From Planctomycetota bacterium (GTDB lineage Bacteria; Planctomycetota; UBA8108), in NCBI GenBank assembly GCA_022451445.1, contig JAKUSY010000034.1, positions 1 to 13,335 of the forward strand: 13,335 bases of DNA, read 5' to 3'. Positions 1-8,330 of this stretch are shown here, piece by piece. Each line of letters starts with the position of its first letter. The first letter of the stretch is position 1. The translations under genes and the position numbers were made by a program. The notes below the pieces were generated by a model. The model was not told the DNA's origin. It worked only from the letters and a program-made list of their open reading frames with translations, and ran no database searches.

Positions 1-815
1 ACAGTGCCGCGGTACGCTTCGCGGGAGCCAGGCCGATCTACGTGCCGCTGCTCCCTCCGCACTACGCCCTCGATGTCGAGCGCCTCGAGGCGGCCGTTAC
101 CGCGAGCAGCAAGGCGGTTATCCTCAACACGCCGCACAATCCCAGCGGGCGCGTCCTGGGGCGCGAAGAGCTGGAGGGCGTCGCCCGGATCTGCATCGAG
201 CATGACCTCGTAGCCGTCACCGACGAGATCTATGACCGGATTCTCTACGATGGCCGGGAACATATCCCGCTGGCTACGTTGCCGGAAATGGACAAGCGCA
301 CCATCACCGTGGGCGGCCTCTCAAAGACCTTCGCCATCACCGGCTGGCGCCTGGGCTTCTTCGTCGCCCGCGAGCCCTGGGCGACCGGAGCCCGGACGGT
401 GCACGACTTCACCACCATCTGCGCCCCGACCCCCCTGCAGGCGGCGGGCGCCGCCGCCTACTCCCTGGGCGAAGAGTTCTACGCCCGGCAGCTGGACGAC
501 TATCACGCCAGGCGCGACCTGATGATGGAGATCCTCCCGGCAGCCGGCTTCACGCCGGCGGGAACCCCCGAGGGGGCCTACTACATCATGGCGGGCTACG
601 AGGAATGGAACCATCCCGGCGAGTCCAATGACTTCGCCCTCTGGCTCGCCAGGGAGGTCGGGGTGGCCGTCGTCGGCGGCTCCCACTTCTACCACACCCC
701 GGGGCTGGGCGAGCGCGAGGTGCGCTTCGCCTTCGCCAAGAAGCTGGAGACCCTGGAGCAGGCCCGCGACCGCCTCCTGGAAGGAATCAAGGCGAAACCG
801 CGCGGCAAGCTCTAG
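1..815 (+). CDS. Class I/II PLP-dependent aminotransferase, 5' truncated by window edge
   Basis: This is the C-terminal part (about 270 residues) of a fold-type I aminotransferase, which moves an amino group between an amino acid and a 2-oxoacid using pyridoxal phosphate in the cytoplasm. The reading frame is open from base 3, so the gene begins outside the window; the GTG at 42 is internal. Visible hallmarks are the NPSG motif (from 138), DEIYD (from 222; its Asp contacts the PLP pyridine nitrogen) and SKTFAITGWRLGF, whose Lys (324-326) should form the Schiff base. A C-terminal REVRFAFA stretch supplies the expected substrate-carboxylate Arg. The segment HDFTTICAPTPLQ resembles aspartate/kynurenine-type aminotransferases of the AAT-like superfamily, but substrate cannot be assigned. 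About 86 bases separate its TAG from the convergent ABC-F gene. The family call is firm; the specificity is open. Confidence 0.93.
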   Translation, partial: SAAVRFAGARPIYVPLLPPHYALDVERLEAAVTASSKAVILNTPHNPSGRVLGREELEGVARICIEHDLVAVTDEIYDRILYDGREHIPLATLPEMDKRTITVGGLSKTFAITGWRLGFFVAREPWATGARTVHDFTTICAPTPLQAAGAAAYSLGEEFYARQLDDYHARRDLMMEILPAAGFTPAGTPEGAYYIMAGYEEWNHPGESNDFALWLAREVGVAVVGGSHFYHTPGLGEREVRFAFAKKLETLEQARDRLLEGIKAKPRGKL

Positions 816-901
816 CTTGCCCGCTGATGAACGCCTCGCCTGCCTCTACCCCGGACGCGACCTCCGCCTGGGCGCCGTGGAGGGAGAGGTCGGCGCCGAA
901 G

Positions 902-2713
902 CTAGCCCAGCTCAGCGCGAAGCTTCTCCATCTCCGCCTGGAAATCGAGCCACTGGAGCTCGAGCTCGGCCAGCTCCACCTGGAGCTCCTTCTCCCTGGC
1001 CTGCAGCCCGGGAGAATACTCGAGAGGGTTTTCCTCGTATTGGCGATGGATCTCCCCGAGCTCCGCCTCGAACTCCTTCATCCTGCCCTCGATCCTGCGG
1101 CACCTCGACTCGAGGCGATTGAAGGTGGAACGCAGCTCCTTGCGCCGCTGGTAGCCCATGGCGCTTCCGCCGGTCTTCCGGCGCGGCCCGGATTTCTTCC
1201 GCCGGGCCCGCTCCGCCTCCTCCCGCCCAGCCGCCTCTCGCTCCATCCTGTAGACGTAAGACTCGTAGCCGTCGGGGTAAAGAACCACCCGGCCGCCGCC
1301 CACATCGACAATGTTCGTGGCGACGAGACTGACGAAGGTGCGATCGTGGCTGACGAAGAAAACGGTGCCCGCGTATTCGCTGAGGGCCCAGGCCAGCGCC
1401 TCGACCGTCTCAAAGTCCAGGTGGTTGGTCGGTTCATCCAGCAGCAGGACCGGGCGGCGGCTCAACAGCATGCCGGCGAGGCAGACCCGGGCCCGCTCGC
1501 CCCCGCTGAGGATCCCGATCTTCTTGTCAACGTCTTCCCCGCTGAAGAGAAAGCTCCCCGCCACCGTGAGGATCTCCTGGCGCTCCACTCCCGCGGCCGC
1601 GGCCCGATCGAGATGGGTGTAGATGTCGAGCCCCGGGTCAAGGGCGCCGTAGACATGCTGGGCGTAATAGGAGACCTCGAGACCGTGGCCCCAGGAGTAC
1701 GCTCCACCGAGCGAGTCCAGGTCAGCGGCGATGGTACGCAGGAATGTGGTCTTACCCTCGCCGTTGTCGCCAAGCACAGCGACCTTCTCGCCGCGATCGA
1801 TGTCGAAACGAATCGAGGAGGCCACCTCGAGGGCCCCGTAGCCGATGGCGAGATCGTCACAACGCAGGGCTAGTCCCTTGCGGGCCTCTACAGCGGGTAT
1901 CCTGATGCTCGCGGTTCGCATCGGATGCTCGATCTCAATCTTCTGGAGCTTGTCGAGCTGCTTCATCTTCGACTGAGCCCTCGAGGCCGTCGAGGCCCGC
2001 ACCTTATTGCGGGCGATAAAATCCTGCATCTGCTTTCGCCTGGCATCGACGTTCCGGTTCTGGCGCTCCTTCTCGACCTGCCGCTCCGCCTTGAATGCGA
2101 GAAAGTCCTCGATACCGCCGGGAAAGACGGTGAGGTCGCCGCGCTCGATCTCGATCGTCGACCGGCAGGTCTTCTTCAGGAACTCGCGGTCATGGGAAAC
2201 GATGAGAAAGCCGCCGCTGAAATCCGCGAGGAAAGCCTCGAGCAGGATCAGGGTCTTGAGATCAAGGTAATTTGTCGGCTCATCGAGCACCAGGAAATTC
2301 GGCTCCTCCAGGAGCATGGCGGCCAGCTTCACCCGGGTCTGGTAGCCGCCGGGAAGATCGCTGATCTTCTCCTCGAGAAGCTCGTTCTTGAGCTGGAAAC
2401 GTCCGGCGATCTTCCCGCACCGCCAGCTCTCCCTGCCACTGTCACGCTCGAGGAATTCGAGGACTTTTTCACCTGCCCCGAAAGAGTCCTCCTGGTGCAG
2501 ATAGCCCAGCCGCAGCGCGGAGCTTCTCTTCAGCTTGCCGGCATCGAGCTCCTCGTCGCCGAGAATGAGCTTGCAGAGGGTGCTCTTTCCCGAGCCATTG
2601 CAGCCGATGAGACCCGCCTTGTGGGAGGTCGAGAGCTGAACGCTCACCCCGTCGAGGATCGGCTGCTTGCCGTAGGCCTTGCACGCCTCGCTGAACTGGA
2701 TCAATGCCGCCAT
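902..2713 (-). CDS. ABC-F family ATP-binding protein (Uup/EttA-like)
   Basis: This soluble protein has two ABC ATPase domains and no membrane segment, the layout of ABC-F proteins, which bind the ribosome and act in translation or antibiotic protection rather than transport. Domain 1 has Walker A GCNGSGKST (37-45), a degenerate signature LPGGYQTRV (120-128) and Walker B with LVLDEPTNYLD (141-151). Domain 2 has GDNGEGKTT (315-323), LSGGERARV (402-410) and LLLDEPTNHLD (423-433). Each Walker B is followed by an SHDR switch motif. A charged helical linker (about 205-265) fits the interdomain P-site tRNA-interaction motif. A basic stretch (about 500-515) precedes a C-terminal coiled coil (about 520-600), as in Uup-like members. 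The 603-residue length is normal. The ATG at 2713 fits the family N-terminus, though only a weak, distant GGGAAG precedes it. The gene stands alone. Translation role versus resistance role cannot be separated from sequence. Confidence 0.95.
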   Translation of the reverse strand: MAALIQFSEACKAYGKQPILDGVSVQLSTSHKAGLIGCNGSGKSTLCKLILGDEELDAGKLKRSSALRLGYLHQEDSFGAGEKVLEFLERDSGRESWRCGKIAGRFQLKNELLEEKISDLPGGYQTRVKLAAMLLEEPNFLVLDEPTNYLDLKTLILLEAFLADFSGGFLIVSHDREFLKKTCRSTIEIERGDLTVFPGGIEDFLAFKAERQVEKERQNRNVDARRKQMQDFIARNKVRASTASRAQSKMKQLDKLQKIEIEHPMRTASIRIPAVEARKGLALRCDDLAIGYGALEVASSIRFDIDRGEKVAVLGDNGEGKTTFLRTIAADLDSLGGAYSWGHGLEVSYYAQHVYGALDPGLDIYTHLDRAAAAGVERQEILTVAGSFLFSGEDVDKKIGILSGGERARVCLAGMLLSRRPVLLLDEPTNHLDFETVEALAWALSEYAGTVFFVSHDRTFVSLVATNIVDVGGGRVVLYPDGYESYVYRMEREAAGREEAERARRKKSGPRRKTGGSAMGYQRRKELRSTFNRLESRCRRIEGRMKEFEAELGEIHRQYEENPLEYSPGLQAREKELQVELAELELQWLDFQAEMEKLRAELG

Positions 2714-2837
2714 GGACTCGAACGCTTCCCTTCAACAAAAGGCACAGCCTAACGGCCAGACCGCCGCGTTCCAAGTCTTCCTCTGAAACCCGCCACGGCG
2801 CTGGCACGGCACGTGGGCCTGGGTTAATGTGGCCGCC
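2714..2837. promoter_or_regulatory. Divergent intergenic region between ABC-F and Ldh_2 genes
   Basis: By position this stretch of about 120 bases should carry both divergent promoters. I see no convincing -35/-10 pair and no strong Shine-Dalgarno on either side. Confidence 0.25.
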
Positions 2838-3878
2838 ATGAACAACCATCCCGCCGAAGTCCTGCTGGAGCTCTCCGCCGCGCTCATCGAGGCGATGGGA
2901 AGCCCAGGCGAGGATGCACTCATCGTCGGCAGGCACCTGGTCGAGGCCCAGCTTGCCGGGCACGACTCGCACGGGCTCATCCGGCTTCCCCAATACCACG
3001 CGCACGTCCTCGAGGGAAAGGTGAAGCCGGGGGCCCGGGTCGAGATCATCCGGGAGACGCCCACCACCGCCCTCCTCGACGGCCACTACACCTGGGGCCA
3101 GGTCACGGCCATGCAGGCCATCGAATTGGGCATCTCGAAGGCGGAAGAAAACGGGATCGCCGCGCTGAGCCTGCGCAATTGCTACCACGTCGGGCGGGTC
3201 GGAGTCTATCCACTGGCGGCTGCCGAGCGCGGCTTTATCGCCCAGGTCCACTGCAATGGCCATGGCGTCTGCCGGGTGGCCCCCTGGGGCGGCACCGAGC
3301 CGCGCCTGGCGACCAACCCCATCGCCATCGCCATCCCCACGAGGGCAGAGCCTCTCCTGGTGGACATAACCACCAGCGTCGTGGCTGAGGGCAAGGTCCG
3401 GGTCAGCCGGAACGCGGGACGGAAGATCCCCGAGGGCTGGGTCCTCGACAGCGATGGCCGGCCAACGACGAATCCCGCCGATCTCTACGAGGGCGGCACC
3501 CTGCTGCCGCTGGGAGGCAGGGAGGGACACAAGGGCTACGGCCTCTCTATTGTCGTCGACCTGCTCGGCGGAGCGCTCTCCGGGGCAGGCTGCGGCACGA
3601 TGACCGAGAAGGTCGGCAACGGCCTCTTCATCCAGCTCACCGATCCCAGCTGTTTCTGCGAGCGGGAGGAGTTCCTCGACCAGGTCGATCGTTTCACCGA
3701 GTACCTGAAGAGCTCTCCACTCAAGGAGGGCGTCGATGACATCCTCCTGCCCGGCGAGCCCGAGCAACGCACCGCGGCCCGGCGGCGCAAGCAGGGCATC
3801 GACATCGACGATGGAACCTGGGGCCAGCTCATCGAGCTGGCCGGCACGCTGGGTGTCGAGATGCCCGGCGGCGGTTGA
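2838..3878 (+). CDS. Ldh_2 family malate/L-lactate-type dehydrogenase
   Basis: The product is an NAD(P)-dependent 2-hydroxyacid oxidoreductase of the Ldh_2 family, which includes malate, L-lactate, ureidoglycolate and 2,3-diketogulonate dehydrogenases and is unrelated to the classical Rossmann LDH/MDH fold. Diagnostic segments are GHDSHGLIRLPQY (41-53; the family's conserved His region), NCYHVGRVG (114-122), APWGGTEPRLATNPIAIAIP (148-167) and GGREGHKGYGLSI (226-238) near the cofactor site. Length from this ATG is 346 residues, normal for the family. An in-frame GTG at 2829 would add three residues; neither start has a clear Shine-Dalgarno, so the start is uncertain by nine bases. The gene is divergent from the ABC-F gene across about 120 bases and converges with the secreted-protein operon 10 bases after its TGA. 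Substrate cannot be fixed within the family. A role with the upstream aminotransferase is possible but unsupported. Confidence 0.93.
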   Translation: MNNHPAEVLLELSAALIEAMGSPGEDALIVGRHLVEAQLAGHDSHGLIRLPQYHAHVLEGKVKPGARVEIIRETPTTALLDGHYTWGQVTAMQAIELGISKAEENGIAALSLRNCYHVGRVGVYPLAAAERGFIAQVHCNGHGVCRVAPWGGTEPRLATNPIAIAIPTRAEPLLVDITTSVVAEGKVRVSRNAGRKIPEGWVLDSDGRPTTNPADLYEGGTLLPLGGREGHKGYGLSIVVDLLGGALSGAGCGTMTEKVGNGLFIQLTDPSCFCEREEFLDQVDRFTEYLKSSPLKEGVDDILLPGEPEQRTAARRRKQGIDIDDGTWGQLIELAGTLGVEMPGGG

Positions 3879-3888
3879 GGCGCCCCGC

Positions 3889-4485
3889 TCAGGAGCCCGC
3901 GCCCGCGGGCTTGAGCTCCGCCCCCACCCCCGGCTTGACCTTCGGATCGTAGGCCGGGGCGGGCTTCTTCCCCGCCAGCACATCGGGCAGCAGGCCGAGC
4001 AGCTCGGAGGTCTTGCCCCGGTAGGTGCGGCGCAGGTAGATCTCGCAGCACCTGAACGCACAGACAGCGGCGGCGCGCCCGCCGGGCTCCTTCGAGGGCA
4101 GGCTCTTGGAGCCCATCGAGAACCAGGTCCCGTTGGTATAGCCGAGAAAGAAAAAATCGCCTCTCACCCTGGTACCGAAGATGACCACCGGGAGCCCATC
4201 CCGCACGCGCTTGAGAAGAAGCTCCGGATGCTCCTTCTTCGAGCTCACCTGGAGGTTGAGATTCAGCCTGGAGAAGGGAGAGGTCCCCTTGAGCTCGCGT
4301 ACGAGCTCGACGACAAACCGTTTTTTCCGCGCATCGACGGCCTTGACCCTGGCCTCGAAAACGTACTGGGACTGCTTGAGGACCTCCTTCATCGGGTATT
4401 TACGCACGATCATCGCGTCGAGCGACGTGGCGCCAACGAGCACCAGGCCGACAGCCAGTATCGCGATACGCAGGCTGGCCCCCAT
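3889..4485 (-). CDS. Secreted small protein, paralogue of the N-terminal domain of the operon's FG-GAP protein
   Basis: This 198-residue protein is not a family I recognise by name. It starts with a clear signal peptide (hydrophobic core about 7-20, cleavage probably after LDA at 22-24), so the mature protein begins near MIVRKYPM. Residues 25-175 align by eye with residues 32-168 of the first operon gene. Shared landmarks in the same order are PM, QS, V-x-x-VD, LKG, HP, a hydrophobic strand ending in F, and a C-terminal YLRRTYRGKTSEL like YLLRSFAGRPERL. The tail (172-198) is Pro/Gly/Lys-rich and probably disordered. Three cysteines (142, 146, 147) lie near the end of the domain. It is the last gene of the operon. 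Its ATG shares one base with the stop of the TPR gene (TGATG) and is preceded by GAGGGGGAG five bases away, so translation is probably coupled. Function is unknown. Confidence 0.85.
   Translation of the reverse strand: MGASLRIAILAVGLVLVGATSLDAMIVRKYPMKEVLKQSQYVFEARVKAVDARKKRFVVELVRELKGTSPFSRLNLNLQVSSKKEHPELLLKRVRDGLPVVIFGTRVRGDFFFLGYTNGTWFSMGSKSLPSKEPGGRAAAVCAFRCCEIYLRRTYRGKTSELLGLLPDVLAGKKPAPAYDPKVKPGVGAELKPAGAGS
3894..3911. terminator. Candidate bidirectional hairpin at a convergent junction
   Basis: An 8-base perfect inverted repeat (AGCCCGCG / CGCGGGCT, two-base centre, so about seven pairs with a tight loop) lies just after the Ldh_2 stop and overlaps the last codons of the 198-residue gene. 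There is no T-tract on either side, so it is not a classical intrinsic terminator. Its placement between two convergent genes only 10 bases apart is the main reason to list it. Confidence 0.3.
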
Positions 4486-7400
4486 CAGGGCTCCCCCTCT
4501 TCAGAGGCCCGGTCTCCGGTGAGCGCCCGGCGTACGACCTGGCCCAGGATGGCTCCCGGGACGGCGCCCGGGGCCGGGACCAGGGGCAGCGGGGTCAGCT
4601 TCGACCACATCCGCGAATCCGCCGGCTCCCTGCTCACCACAGCATCGTAGGGCAGCGGCGCGAGGCCGAGAATCCTCACCTCCTCGAGAAAACCCCCCAT
4701 GGACTCCGCTCTTCGATCCCCGACCGGCCAGCGCTGGGCCGGATCGGCGGGATGCAGCGGCCGGAAAAGAAGCAGCCTCGCCAGCAGGACGGTGGCGTCC
4801 GGAGCGCTGTCATCGGGTTCTTCCGCCAGGGCCTGCAGGGTGGTAAGGGTGCTTTTAAAGGCATCTCCTTCGGCTCTGCCGCCCCCCCTTGCCCGCTGAA
4901 AGCTCTGTTTCGCCTTCACCGGATCGCCTATCCGGGTATGGGCGACACCGAGGCACAGGGCCACACGGTGGCGCAGGGACCTGTTCCCCGCGATCGCCTG
5001 CAAGCCATTCAGCCCCTCGAAAACCCGCAACGCCTCCGGTGTCTTCTCACAGGCAAGCAGGCAGACTCCATGGGCCAGGAGAGCTTCATTCTCCAGGACC
5101 TTGTCACGGCTGTAGGAATAGGCATCCCCGGTGAGAGCCCGGGCCTCTTCCGCGCGACCCGACTCCAGCCGCATCCCCGCCTCGTAAAGCAGGGACATCA
5201 CCACTCGGCGATCATCATTGGGAAGCATCGAGCGGAGCTTGGCCATGAGGGGGGTGGGTGCCGTCGGGGAGGGAGCGGCCCGCTCGAGCCTGGACCCGGC
5301 AGCTGCGCCGGATACCCCCGACGCGGCATCCAGGCGGACAAGCTCGAGAAGCAGGTCGGCGCGCAGCTCGGCGTCGAGCCGGCTTCCGGGGGCGCTGAGC
5401 ATCGCGCCGACCTCCCGCCCGAGCTTCCGGGCGCGGTCCCCCGCCTTTTCCGAGGACTCCAGTCGCAACAACTCCAGGGCCGCCCGCGCACGCAGCCGTG
5501 TTCCGTAGGGGCCATGGTAGAGCGCCGCCAGAGCCAGCGTGGCCGCGCCGAGCTCTCCCTGCCGCACCCTCAGGAGCGCCTCCTCCAGCAGGACCCTGAA
5601 GAACAGGTCCGGGTCCGGGCGAGCGCGCTTCCCGGCGATCTTCATCGTCTCGAGCGCCTCCGGGATCTTTCCGAGGGCGGCCTGCTGGCGGGCCAGCTCC
5701 AGGAGCGCCTCGCCAGCCGCCTCGGATTCCTTCCATGGGGACCGGCTCGCGAAGGCCTCCAGCCGGCTGGCCGCCTGCGCCCCCCTGCCGCGCAGCGCCT
5801 CCACCCTGGCGAGCTCGAGGCCCGCGCGCACCGCGAAACGCTTATATTCCATCCGGCGGGCGGTGATGGCGAGCAGCCCCCTGGCTTCCGCGAGGACCTT
5901 CTTCTGTTCAGCCGGATCCGCGAGGAGCCCGGCGTGAAGCCTGAGGCTGAGGCCCTGCGCGAACTCCGCCCTTGCGCGCAGCTCAGATGGAGCCTCTGTA
6001 TTCAACCGGAATTCTTCCAGGTATTTTTCAGCCTTTGCGAAGTTTTCCACCGCCAGCGCCGCGGAAAAGGCATCACCCCGGGCCTGTTCGCCTTCAAGAA
6101 GATAGAGCCGGCCGAGCAGCCCCGCCGCAAAGCACGTTCGCAAACGAACCTGTGAGTCAGTGGTCTGCGCCGCGGCCTTTGCCACCTTCTGCAGAATCCC
6201 ACGGGCCTCCTGGAAGTTCCCGAGCAGGAGCAGGGCAACCCCCCTGCGGAACCGAACCGTCAGCCTCGCTGAAAGCCCGGCGCTCCCGAGCGCCTTTTCA
6301 TAGGCTTCCCCGGCCGCGGCGAAACGCTCACGACGAAGCTCAGCGTCCTCCAACGAGAGCCCATCGACAAGCAGGGAATCTCCAAGGCGCTGAAGGAGAG
6401 CTCCCCTATAGACGCTGGAGGGATAAAGCTTCAGGATGTCGCGGGCAAGAGCAGCCGCGCGGGAGTGGTCCCCCCGGCCCTGCAGCGACACCAGCAGGCC
6501 CCAGGCCGCGGCGATTCCATCCTCCCCGCCCTTGCCCTCCAGCTTCCGCCAGATGGCCTCCGCCTCGGCGGGACGGCCGAATTTCAGGAGCGCCTCGCCC
6601 AGCTCGAAAGCCAGGCGACGTTCCAGGGCGCCCCCCGGCCCCAGGAACAGGCCCCGGTCGAGAGAGTCGATGGCGGCCTCGGACAATCGTTTGCGCATCC
6701 AGGAATCACCCTTCTCCCATCTCAGGACATTCGCGCGGCCGGTCCAGAACAACGCTCTCGAACGCAACTCCTTGTCCAGCGCGGCGCGCGATACGATCAC
6801 GAACTCGTTGCGGGCCAGGACCAGCTTTCCATCCTCGAGCAGGGCCGCTCCGCGCAGGAGGCGGGCGAAGAGCTCCCGCGCGGTCGGGGAGCCGTTTCCG
6901 GCCGGGGCCTTCAGCAGCTTCGCGGCCTCGCCCTCTTCCCCGAGCTCGATGAGAACGGCACCAAGGGCCAGCTTCGCCGCCTCGGCATGCTCCGCTCCCT
7001 CCCCGGCCGCCCCATTGGCGACAAGCCGGTAGAAGGCCTCGGCCTCTCTCCTCTCCCCAAGGCAATGATGGATCCTGCCCATCAGGTAGAGCATCCCGGG
7101 CCCGGAACGCTCCAGGCTGAACGGCGCGAACCGCGCGAGCAGACGGCCGGCCTCGAGCGGGCGGCCCTCTCTCAGGGCGATCCAGGAACGCAGGTAAACA
7201 AGACGCCCTTTCAGGGCGTTCCCGGCTCCGCGCTCGAGGACCAGGAGGTCCCGGGCGGCCTCCTCAAATTCGCCGCCGAGCATCCTGACCACGGCAAGCT
7301 CGGCGTTGAGCCGGGCCCGGAGGGGTCCCGGTCCCGCCAGTCCGGCAGCGACGGAAAGATCGCGCCGGGCGCTGGCCAGCAGGCGATTCGCCTCCAGGGC

Positions 7401-8330
7401 GAGGCCCTCCCGCCTGGCCGCCGCCGAGAGCGAGGCCTCTATCGAAAAATCACTCGAGGGCAGGGTGTAGTTGTGGGCCTGGAGGGTGAGCGTGTTCAGA
7501 CCTCCTCTCAGGGCCTCGGCCCCGACGATATAGTCTTCCCATTTGTCAGCCTCGTTCTGCCCGCTGGCGGTCAGGTCATGGGCAACCTCCTCCCCCCTGC
7601 GTCCCGGGAGGTTCACCCGGGTAAGCTCAGACCCGTTGAGAAAGGCGATGAAGCCATCGTCGAATCTCACCCTCAGCCGGAGCGCCTCCACCTTCTCGAC
7701 AATCTTCGTCGGAAGAAAAAAGCCGCGCCGCAGAAAGACCGAGGGGTACTTGCCCTGCATGTCCGTCAGCTCGGTCGCATCATCCTCATCCCCGTAGCCG
7801 AAACCGGCCTTGCCCTCGAGCCATCCCGAGGCGTCGAAAACGGGCTCTCTCCAGCCCCGCGGCGGCGCGGCCGTGCCCTTGAAGTACCGCCAGGTGGCGC
7901 CGGGCTTCACCAGCTGCCGCAGGTCGGACTCGCCGGAGGAACGCTCGGCGAGCTCCCGCGCAGCCAGGCGCTGGTAGATCAGCCCCCGGCAATAAAGAAA
8001 CTCGAAAGACCTCCCGAGGCTCGCATCCTCCTCCTCGATGGAGCGGCAGATCCGAAGCGCCTGGTCAATGTCGGCGCCGGGCGTCTGCAGAACGAGCGCC
8101 AGGTCCGCCAGCCTCACCCTGCGCTCCACCCCCGGGGCCGGCCTGGTATTGAGAAACGTCTTGAGATGTTTTCGCGACGCCGCCGGGTCTCCCTGCCTCG
8201 CCGACTCGACAGCCCTCGACAACAGGACCGGGATTGTCTTCTCGGCGGCCCACACAGGCAAAGGGACGAGCAGCGACAGCCATGACACCCAATGCAACCA
8301 GCGCGAAAGAGCCTGCGGGTTCCTGGTCAT
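4485..8330 (-). CDS. Large secreted TPR-repeat protein with an inserted galactose-binding-like domain
   Basis: The 1281-residue product has an N-terminal signal peptide (hydrophobic stretch about 12-27, likely cleavage after VWA at 26-28). A short helical region (30-136) follows, then a beta-rich domain (about 140-305). This domain has the ATWRYFKG, FDASGWLEGKAGFGYGDEDD, YPSVFLRRGFFLP and VRFDDGFIAFLNG segments typical of galactose-binding-like jelly-rolls in large planctomycete surface proteins. From about 310 to 1190 it is almost entirely paired amphipathic helices rich in Ala, Leu, Glu and Arg, with repeated TPR-like patterns such as YLMGRIHHCLGERREAEAFY (415-434). Canonical 34-residue spacing is only partly kept, so the repeats are diverged. 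The C-terminal 90 residues are Pro-rich and low in structure. The ATG overlaps the previous gene's TGA (ATGA) and has GGAGG seven bases upstream. It is probably a periplasmic or surface scaffold; no catalytic motif is visible and the partner is unknown. Confidence 0.88.
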   Translation of the reverse strand: MTRNPQALSRWLHWVSWLSLLVPLPVWAAEKTIPVLLSRAVESARQGDPAASRKHLKTFLNTRPAPGVERRVRLADLALVLQTPGADIDQALRICRSIEEEDASLGRSFEFLYCRGLIYQRLAARELAERSSGESDLRQLVKPGATWRYFKGTAAPPRGWREPVFDASGWLEGKAGFGYGDEDDATELTDMQGKYPSVFLRRGFFLPTKIVEKVEALRLRVRFDDGFIAFLNGSELTRVNLPGRRGEEVAHDLTASGQNEADKWEDYIVGAEALRGGLNTLTLQAHNYTLPSSDFSIEASLSAAARREGLALEANRLLASARRDLSVAAGLAGPGPLRARLNAELAVVRMLGGEFEEAARDLLVLERGAGNALKGRLVYLRSWIALREGRPLEAGRLLARFAPFSLERSGPGMLYLMGRIHHCLGERREAEAFYRLVANGAAGEGAEHAEAAKLALGAVLIELGEEGEAAKLLKAPAGNGSPTARELFARLLRGAALLEDGKLVLARNEFVIVSRAALDKELRSRALFWTGRANVLRWEKGDSWMRKRLSEAAIDSLDRGLFLGPGGALERRLAFELGEALLKFGRPAEAEAIWRKLEGKGGEDGIAAAWGLLVSLQGRGDHSRAAALARDILKLYPSSVYRGALLQRLGDSLLVDGLSLEDAELRRERFAAAGEAYEKALGSAGLSARLTVRFRRGVALLLLGNFQEARGILQKVAKAAAQTTDSQVRLRTCFAAGLLGRLYLLEGEQARGDAFSAALAVENFAKAEKYLEEFRLNTEAPSELRARAEFAQGLSLRLHAGLLADPAEQKKVLAEARGLLAITARRMEYKRFAVRAGLELARVEALRGRGAQAASRLEAFASRSPWKESEAAGEALLELARQQAALGKIPEALETMKIAGKRARPDPDLFFRVLLEEALLRVRQGELGAATLALAALYHGPYGTRLRARAALELLRLESSEKAGDRARKLGREVGAMLSAPGSRLDAELRADLLLELVRLDAASGVSGAAAGSRLERAAPSPTAPTPLMAKLRSMLPNDDRRVVMSLLYEAGMRLESGRAEEARALTGDAYSYSRDKVLENEALLAHGVCLLACEKTPEALRVFEGLNGLQAIAGNRSLRHRVALCLGVAHTRIGDPVKAKQSFQRARGGGRAEGDAFKSTLTTLQALAEEPDDSAPDATVLLARLLLFRPLHPADPAQRWPVGDRRAESMGGFLEEVRILGLAPLPYDAVVSREPADSRMWSKLTPLPLVPAPGAVPGAILGQVVRRALTGDRASEEGEP
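4491..4499 (-). promoter_or_regulatory. Ribosome binding site of the 198-residue secreted protein
   Basis: GAGGGGGAG on the minus strand ends five bases before the ATG at 4485 and lies within the last codons of the TPR gene. It supports translation of this small gene from the TGATG overlap. Confidence 0.7.

Noticed and set aside
858..892. Inverted repeat CGACCTC/GAGGTCG between the convergent aminotransferase and ABC-F genes as a terminator
   Set aside because: Seven-base stem with a loop of about 20 bases and no T-tract; it is no better than expected in GC-rich DNA. The adjacent TCGGCGCCGA palindrome is equally weak evidence.
2469..4061. 530-residue minus-strand open frame crossing the ABC-F start, the Ldh_2 gene and the operon end
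   Set aside because: It spans three well-supported genes in the wrong frame or strand and has no domain of its own.
6465..8285. 606-residue plus-strand open frame antisense to the TPR gene
   Set aside because: Low-complexity composition and no domain or ribosome binding site; the opposite strand encodes a coherent TPR protein.
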